Positions 59,021-64,000 of a stretch of DNA of 64,000 nt are shown piece by piece. The notes beneath the pieces are model-generated. The model made no database searches. It was not told the origin of the DNA and saw only the letters and a program-made list of their open reading frames with translations. The stretch is from Emticicia sp040253585 (GTDB lineage: Bacteria > Bacteroidota > Bacteroidia > Cytophagales > Spirosomataceae): NCBI RefSeq assembly GCF_040253585.1, contig NZ_JBELAU010000001.1:124001-188000 (forward strand), given 5' to 3'. The number at the start of each line of letters is the position of its first letter. Positions within the stretch are counted from its first letter, which is position 1. The position numbers and the translations under genes were made by a program.

Positions 59021-59494
59021 ATGAAAAAAGTTTACTTTCTATTATTTATGGCGTTGGCTGCTTGCCAATCGAAGAAAACAGAAACTGCCAGTACGGACTC
59101 AACTACTGTCAGTGCCGATACCGTTGCCACCGCAACAGCTACTGTTGCAGAAGAAACTGTTTGCTACGAATTTAGATTTAAGAAAGACCTAACATCAGTA
59201 AAATTAGTAATGAAAGGCGACTCGGTAACGGGAGAAATGAGTGAGCTTTTGTGGGAAAAAGATAGTGCAACAGGCACCCTAAAAGGTAAAAAAGTAGGTA
59301 ATGACTTAATTGTTGATTATGATTATGTGATAGAAGGCAGTAACCAAGTAGAGGAGAGAATTTTGAGAATGGAAGGCGATAAGCTACTCGTAATGAGCGG
59401 TGAATTGAAGGAAGACAAAAGCGGTAAACTGAAAATGAAAGACCCAGCAAAAGCTACGGTTTCGGAGACTTTGGTGAAAGTAAAATGTCAGTAA
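59021..59494 (+). CDS. Small lipoprotein, unknown function
   Basis: Protein of 157 residues with a short lipoprotein signal (MKKVYFLLFMALAAC, Cys15), followed by a threonine/serine/alanine-rich linker (TASTDSTTVSADTVATATATVAEE). The beta-rich domain FRFKKDLTSVKLVMKGDSVTGEMSELLWEKDSATGTLKG..... resembles small Bacteroidota proteins that measure or store nothing obvious. It has its own promoter box and a long hairpin after the stop. Function unknown. Confidence 0.7.
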   Translation: MKKVYFLLFMALAACQSKKTETASTDSTTVSADTVATATATVAEETVCYEFRFKKDLTSVKLVMKGDSVTGEMSELLWEKDSATGTLKGKKVGNDLIVDYDYVIEGSNQVEERILRMEGDKLLVMSGELKEDKSGKLKMKDPAKATVSETLVKVKCQ

Positions 59495-59507
59495 ATAGAT
59501 ATGATTG

Positions 59508-59556
59508 ATGAATTATGAGATATGAAGTTTTTTATAACTCATATCTCATAATTCAT
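59508..59556. terminator. AT-rich hairpin between convergent genes
   Basis: Perfect 18-base arms ATGAATTATGAGATATGA / TCATATCTCATAATTCAT with a 13-base loop that contains six T. It may terminate both neighbours and looks like a dispersed repeat. Confidence 0.65.
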
Positions 59557-59569
59557 ATCTAACAAAAAA

Positions 59570-60442
59570 TCATCCAAACAAATTACTCGATAAATATCTA
59601 TCGCCTCGGTCGCAGCAGATGAATACAATTACGCCTGATTCTAATTCTTGGGCTAATCTGATGGCTGCTGAGGCTGCACCGCCCGAACTCATTCCTGAAA
59701 AAATCCCTTCGGTTTTGGCCAATTTTTGTGCCATCTCAGTTGCTTCGGCTTCTGCTATATCCATTACTCTATCAACTCGGCTTGCATCAAATATTTTGGG
59801 GAGATATGCCGCAGGCCAGCGTCTAATGCCTGGAATCGACGAACCTTCAGTTGGCTGACAGCCCACAATTTGAATGGCTGGATTTACTTCTTTCAAAAAC
59901 ATCGAAGTTCCCATAATTGTACCAGTTGTTCCCATCGAACTCACAAAATGCGTTACTTTTTGGTCGGTATCTCGCCAAATTTCGGGGCCAGTGGTTTTAT
60001 AATGAGCTAAGTAATTGTCAGGATTAGCAAATTGGTCGAGCATGAAATAGTTGCCAGTTGCCGCTTGTTCTTCGGCATAATCTCGGCATTTTTCTATGTT
60101 TTCGAGCAAAATAACCTTTGCCCCGAAGGCTTCCATCGTAAGCGTTCGCTCACGAGTAGAGTTTGCGGGCATTACGAGTTCAATTTCTAAATCAAACAGT
60201 CGAGCAATCATTGCCAAGGCAATTCCTGTATTTCCGCTCGTGGCTTCGATGAGTTTCATACCGTGTTTAATATCGCCACGCTCAACCGCACTCCGAATCA
60301 TATTTAAAGCAGGGCGGTCTTTTACACTTCCCGCAGGATTATTGCCTTCGAGTTTGCCGTAAATCTTTACGTTGGGATTCGGATTGAGTTTAGTTAATTC
60401 AACAAGAGGAGTATTTCCTACAAGGTCGATTATTGTTGCCAT
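59570..60442 (-). CDS. cysM: Cysteine synthase B (O-acetylserine sulfhydrylase)
   Basis: PLP enzyme of 290 residues that makes cysteine from O-acetylserine (or sulfocysteine from thiosulfate). It shows LVGNTPLVEL, the PLP lysine in NPAGSVKDRPA (Lys41), EATSGNTGIALA, the phosphate-binding SSMGTTGTIMG and GMSSGGAASAA. The short C-terminus and the GDRYLSS end fit the CysM rather than CysK branch. The gene for the O-acetylserine-making enzyme lies immediately upstream. Confidence 0.92.
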   Translation of the reverse strand: MATIIDLVGNTPLVELTKLNPNPNVKIYGKLEGNNPAGSVKDRPALNMIRSAVERGDIKHGMKLIEATSGNTGIALAMIARLFDLEIELVMPANSTRERTLTMEAFGAKVILLENIEKCRDYAEEQAATGNYFMLDQFANPDNYLAHYKTTGPEIWRDTDQKVTHFVSSMGTTGTIMGTSMFLKEVNPAIQIVGCQPTEGSSIPGIRRWPAAYLPKIFDASRVDRVMDIAEAEATEMAQKLAKTEGIFSGMSSGGAASAAIRLAQELESGVIVFICCDRGDRYLSSNLFG

Positions 60443-60534
60443 TTTTTAATGGAGAATGTAAAATGAATAATTAGTAATGTGAAACCTCAGTCTCAATAAC
60501 AGTGGAGTGTTGACTGAAAACTGTTGACTGAAAT

Positions 60535-61344
60535 TTATTCCATTACTCTTTCAACAACTTTTATTTCGGGTTTGTGATAAACTGTTGAGTACGAAGGTAC
60601 AGACTTAGTGAGCCAAACGTTTCCACCGATGATTGAATGTTCGCCAATGATGGTGTTTCCGCCTAAAATTGTTGCTCCCGAATAAATTACTACGTTGTTT
60701 TCTACTGTTGGGTGGCGTTTGGTATTGGCCAAAGTTTTTTCAACGCTCAACGCTCCAAGCGTAACACCTTGATAAAGCTTTACGTGTTTACCGATAACGC
60801 AACTTTCACCAATAACAATGCCTGTGCCGTGGTCGATGAAAAAATATTCGTCGATTTGAGCGGCAGGGTGAATGTCAATTCCTGTTTTCGAGTGAGCATA
60901 TTCCGTCAAGATTCTGGGTAGGAGCGGAATCTCTAATTTGTGTAATTCGTGGGCGATTCTATAAAATGTAATAGCATAAAAACCTGGGTATGCTCTTACG
61001 ACTTCAAATTCGCTTTTTGCTGCTGGGTCACCTTCGATAATTGCTTTAATATCAGTTTTTAAGAGTCGATAAACTTCGGGAATACGCTCAAAAAATGTGT
61101 TCGCTTCGTTTTCTGGATTACAACTTTTACATTGATAAGTCGAAATCAGAATATTTCTTAATTCCAATTCGAGGTTTTTAAATTGAATCTCAATTTCTTC
61201 TTCTGAGCGGAAATACTCTTTTGTTTGCTCAGGAAACAACAACCGAATAATGCGTAATGCCCATGCGGCAATCTCTTTGGTAGGAGGTACGGGTTCGGCT
61301 TGCTGATGTTTGTCGAAGATATGTTGGAAAAACTCTTTGTTCAT
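60535..61344 (-). CDS. cysE: Serine O-acetyltransferase
   Basis: Left-handed beta-helix acyltransferase of 269 residues that makes O-acetylserine for cysteine synthesis. The helical N-terminal domain is followed by AYAHSKTGIDIHPAAQIDEYFFIDHGTGIVIGESCVIGKHVKLYQGVTLGA, which has the catalytic histidines, and by NTKRHPTVENNVVIYSGATILGGNTIIGEHSIIGGN hexapeptide turns. It matches the EpsC/SAT group with a long N-terminus. cysM follows 92 bases later on the same strand; the gap has GTTGACTGAAAACTGTTGACTG repeat words. Confidence 0.92.
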   Translation of the reverse strand: MNKEFFQHIFDKHQQAEPVPPTKEIAAWALRIIRLLFPEQTKEYFRSEEEIEIQFKNLELELRNILISTYQCKSCNPENEANTFFERIPEVYRLLKTDIKAIIEGDPAAKSEFEVVRAYPGFYAITFYRIAHELHKLEIPLLPRILTEYAHSKTGIDIHPAAQIDEYFFIDHGTGIVIGESCVIGKHVKLYQGVTLGALSVEKTLANTKRHPTVENNVVIYSGATILGGNTIIGEHSIIGGNVWLTKSVPSYSTVYHKPEIKVVERVME

Positions 61345-61461
61345 GAGACTCGTCTTTAAAAATTGTCAGAAAGATAACACCTAAAATTATACCACCGTTC
61401 AACACCCCAACAAATTTATTTGACGAAAGTTGCTTTTTGATATATAAATTTGCGAAAAACA

Positions 61462-61492
61462 AAAGACACTGCAACGGCTGGGCAGTGTCTTT
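61462..61492 (-). terminator. Intrinsic terminator after the lipoprotein gene at 61513
   Basis: Stem AAAGACACTGC / GCAGTGTCTTT with a 9-base loop, with a further A before it that reads as U on the minus strand. Confidence 0.8.
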
Positions 61493-61512
61493 CACGAATC
61501 AAAAATGCTATT

Positions 61513-61962
61513 TTACAAAATTATATTGACACTAAAGGTGCCATTGGCGGTCATTTTTTTGCTGGTACTTCCTACGGCGTTTCCTTCAAAACTAAATTTT
61601 CCTTCCACAATTTTATTATCTGTAAACTTTGTTATTTCCAACGTTCCAGTACTTGGCGAATAAAAAGTGCCGTCATGTTGAAATGTAAATACACCTGTCG
61701 AACTTTTCAAATCATAGGTTTTTCCTTCTTTAATATCTGACTTATTTAGTAAAATTGTATAGCCACTTTTATCTTTATTGGCTTCAATCGTCACGACTCC
61801 GAGTAGCGTTACGGCAGTTGGTGTGCCTAAACTGACATTTGTACCATTAGCAATTAAAGTGGCCGAACCCGATGGCGTTAAGTCGTCTTTCAGTTTTTTG
61901 AAACATGAACTCATAACGAGGGCAACCAAAAATAAAACCAAAATTTTTGCGGTGTTTTTCAT
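61513..61962 (-). CDS. Small lipoprotein, unknown function
   Basis: Protein of 149 residues with signal MKNTAKILVLFLVALVMSSC (Cys20 in the lipobox VMSSC). The mature domain is beta-rich with many Thr/Gly turns (SATLIANGTNVSLGTPTAVTLLGVVTIEANKDKSGYTILL...) and ends TANGTFSVNIIL. It looks like one small immunoglobulin- or lipocalin-like sandwich. No family recognised. It has its own terminator and stands alone. Confidence 0.7.
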   Translation of the reverse strand: MKNTAKILVLFLVALVMSSCFKKLKDDLTPSGSATLIANGTNVSLGTPTAVTLLGVVTIEANKDKSGYTILLNKSDIKEGKTYDLKSSTGVFTFQHDGTFYSPSTGTLEITKFTDNKIVEGKFSFEGNAVGSTSKKMTANGTFSVNIIL

Positions 61963-62165
61963 TCTTTTTTGTGCTAAATTGTTTTGGGTGATGTGTCCGA
62001 AATTTACGCTTTATAAACATTCATATCCAAATACGCCAAACTATGATTTTTATTATATTTTGGTGTTAATTTGATTGTAAATTGTTCATAATCAATTTTT
62101 TTACTTTAAATTGCCCTTCTATTAAACTTCACAAAAAGACCCACACGGGAAGAATAATTATTTTG

Positions 62166-63062
62166 ATGGAAAACAACAATTCTCGCCGAAAAGCTATGAA
62201 AAAAATTGTAGAAGGAGCTGCCGCCGTAGCCCTCACTGGAGCAGTTGCTTCTCGCCTCGAAGCTGCCGATACTATCATGGGAGCTGCACTCAAAGGCCGC
62301 ATTAATCACTCTGTTTGCCGTTGGTGCTATGACTCAATCGACCTTGATTCACTTTGTCGAGCCGCTAAAACGATAGGTTTGCAATCAATCGAATTATTGA
62401 ATGTTGATGAGTTTCAAACCGTCAAGAAACATGACCTTACTTGTGCGATGGTGTCGGGAATCGGTAAGGATTATGGGATAACAAAAGGCTGGAACAAAAA
62501 AGAAAACCACGATGGACTCGAAGAATGGTATAAATATTTGATTGATGAAACATCGAAAGCAGGATTCACGAATTTGATATGTTTTTCGGGAAATCGTGAA
62601 CGAAAACTCGACGATGAAGATGGCTTAAAAAACTGTGCGAAAGGACTGAAAAAAATCATGCGATATGCCGAAAAGAAAAAGGTGACAATCGTAATGGAAC
62701 TGCTCAATAGCCGAGTTGACCATGCCGATTATATGTGCGACCACACTGATTGGGGCGTTGAACTTTGCAAAAGTATAGATTCAGATAATTTTAAATTGCT
62801 CTACGATATTTATCACATGCAAATCATGGAGGGTGACATCATTCGCCGCATTCGTGAAAACCATAAATATATCGCACATTATCATACAGGTGGAGTGCCA
62901 GGCCGCCACGAGATTGACGAAACCCAAGAAATTTATTATCCTGCCATTATGAGTGCCATTGCCCAAACGGGCTTCAAGGGCTTTGTGGCACAAGAATTTA
63001 TTCCTGCTCGTGCCGATAAATTGGCTTCTTTGAAACAAGGCGTAAATATTTGTGATATTTAG
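62166..63062 (+). CDS. Hydroxypyruvate isomerase-like TIM-barrel protein, exported
   Basis: Sugar-phosphate isomerase/epimerase superfamily protein of 298 residues from the ATG at 62166. The start MENNNSRRKAMKKIVEGAAAVALTG looks like a Tat signal with the twin arginines at 7-8. The barrel has NHSVCRWCYDSIDLDSLC, the metal-binding MELLNSRVDHADYMCD (glutamate and aspartate), LYDIYHMQIMEGD and HYHTGGVPGRHEIDETQEIYY, as in hydroxypyruvate isomerase. Exported members of this group are common in Bacteroidota; the true substrate is unknown. Confidence 0.85.
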   Translation: MENNNSRRKAMKKIVEGAAAVALTGAVASRLEAADTIMGAALKGRINHSVCRWCYDSIDLDSLCRAAKTIGLQSIELLNVDEFQTVKKHDLTCAMVSGIGKDYGITKGWNKKENHDGLEEWYKYLIDETSKAGFTNLICFSGNRERKLDDEDGLKNCAKGLKKIMRYAEKKKVTIVMELLNSRVDHADYMCDHTDWGVELCKSIDSDNFKLLYDIYHMQIMEGDIIRRIRENHKYIAHYHTGGVPGRHEIDETQEIYYPAIMSAIAQTGFKGFVAQEFIPARADKLASLKQGVNICDI

Positions 63063-63158
63063 GCTAAACCTACTTTAGAAAAAGCAACATTATGAAAAAT
63101 GTGGTGTCTTGTATCTTCAAATATTAAGATACCACAAGATTGTTAAAAACACTTAATT

Positions 63159-64000
63159 ATGAAACTTTGGCTTAAAATATCTCTCGGAATTGTTGCAATT
63201 ATCATTGTTTTTATAGGAAAAACGCTCTACAATGCTGGCGTTTTTACCGCCATTAATCCTCATTTCAATGGTTCTGTAACCGAGATTGATGGTTTTGGCG
63301 GAGCAGAAGACATCACATTCGATAAAGCTACTGGACTTGCTCTTATTTCATCGAATAATTTTAGTGATAACTCAAAAAATGGGGCAATTTTCTTGTTAAA
63401 CACCAAAGAAAATTCACCTAAACCAATCAAACTGACCGAAAACATTACGTTTGATTTTCATCCGCACGGCATTAGTTTGTATCGCACACTTGATGGTGCA
63501 AAAAGACTTTTTGTAATCAATCACCGAAAAACAAAAGATTATGTCGAAGTTTTTGATTTTACAGATTCCACGCTTGTGCATCTCGAAAGCATTACGAGTT
63601 CGTTGTTTGTGAGTCCGAATGATATTGTGGCGGTGGGTGAACATACGTTTTACTTGACTAACGACCACGACGAAGAGCCATCGGATTGGCGAAGCAAAAA
63701 AGATTTATTACAAATTCCGATGGGAAATATTTGCTATTACGATGGTCAAAAAGCGACTTTAGTGGCCGATGGATTTTTATATGCCAACGGTATCAACGTA
63801 AGCCTTGATGGGAAATTGCTTTTTGCATCGGCTACTACTGGCCATAAGATAAAAGTTTTTAATCGAGATACCAACACAGGAAAACTCACAGAATTTGATT
63901 CAATTACCATCAACGGTGCCGATAATATTGAGGTTGATGAATACGGAAATCTTTGGGTAGGCTGTCATCCAAAATTGCTTTCTTACTTGGCTCATTCAAA
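63159..64000 (+). CDS. Paraoxonase/arylesterase-family beta-propeller, partial (cut by window end)
   Basis: Open from the ATG at 63159 to the last base (280 complete codons). One membrane helix near the start (LWLKISLGIVAIIIVFIGK) anchors a six-bladed propeller. Calcium-site and active-site patterns of PON1 are visible: GGAEDITF (Glu), HPHGISL-like, SPNDIVAVG, LTNDHD, FLYANGINVS, INGADNIEVD and NLWVGCHP. Mammalian paraoxonases are lactonases; a bacterial one may hydrolyse lactones in the periplasm. Substrate unproven. Confidence 0.85.
   Translation, partial: MKLWLKISLGIVAIIIVFIGKTLYNAGVFTAINPHFNGSVTEIDGFGGAEDITFDKATGLALISSNNFSDNSKNGAIFLLNTKENSPKPIKLTENITFDFHPHGISLYRTLDGAKRLFVINHRKTKDYVEVFDFTDSTLVHLESITSSLFVSPNDIVAVGEHTFYLTNDHDEEPSDWRSKKDLLQIPMGNICYYDGQKATLVADGFLYANGINVSLDGKLLFASATTGHKIKVFNRDTNTGKLTEFDSITINGADNIEVDEYGNLWVGCHPKLLSYLAHS

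Noticed and set aside
1..64000. tRNA and rRNA genes
   Set aside because: I looked through the gaps for tRNA-like ends and conserved rRNA stretches and saw none; a covariance search would be needed to exclude them fully.

Overview
The window is AT-rich chromosomal DNA from a member of the Bacteroidota, most likely a Cytophagales bacterium of the Emticicia/Arcicella/Spirosomataceae kind (inference). The signs are promoters of the form TTTG...TAnnTTTG, a FecI-type sigma factor with FecR and an STN-domain protein, a secreted M1 peptidase with a type IX secretion sorting domain, DUF4270 and DUF5916 proteins, GIN-domain lipoproteins and many SPI/SPII-type signal peptides. Gene order is that of an ordinary chromosome: no prophage, plasmid, CRISPR array, rRNA or tRNA was seen. 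The only mobile-element traces are a REP-associated tyrosine transposase with its repeats and one dead insertion-sequence remnant.

Region 1 to 8 kb is the most interesting part. A tight minus-strand operon is led by an NrtR-type Nudix/winged-helix regulator, which senses ADP-ribose in the known family. It then encodes a short PRPP-synthetase-like kinase, a NADAR protein, a macro-domain protein, a small ADP-ribosylation-associated protein, the RNA 2'-phosphotransferase KptA, a metallophosphoesterase and, beyond an inserted RAYT/REP unit, a nicotinamide phosphoribosyltransferase-like enzyme. Palindromes at the two promoters look like NrtR operators. Together these genes could release ADP-ribose from RNA, DNA or small-molecule modification and rebuild NAD+ from ADP-ribose and nicotinamide.

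Region 8 to 11.6 kb holds a molybdenum hydroxylase (IorA/IorB type) whose two subunit genes are separated by a DUF4160/DUF2442 pair. Region 11.7 to 25 kb holds threonine aldolase, a beta-barrel protein, a sigma/SnoaL/FecR/STN regulatory unit, a GIN-domain lipoprotein, a TonB-dependent receptor, an M1 peptidase and a sugar nucleotidyltransferase. Region 25 to 45.6 kb is a mosaic: MFS transporter, dead IS, S41 peptidase, bestrophin, ArsN2 acetyltransferase, SixA phosphatase, GbsR regulator, Xaa-Pro aminopeptidase, AI-2E transporter, PD40 protein, DUF5916 protein, a lyase-like protein, an ABC exporter, a coiled-coil protein and a prolyl oligopeptidase broken by a one-base deletion.

Region 45.7 to 54.4 kb has fdhD with a YdeP-type molybdenum oxidoreductase, glmS, and the glyoxylate shunt genes aceB and aceA behind an elaborate palindromic operator. 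Region 54.4 to 64 kb has a DUF4270 lipoprotein with a half-length glycogen synthase, a GNAT, an ECF sigma factor with two small paralogous membrane proteins, cysM with cysE, small lipoproteins, a Tat-exported hydroxypyruvate-isomerase-like protein and a truncated paraoxonase-like gene. Many intergenic gaps carry dispersed hairpins that belong to a few recurring sequence families.
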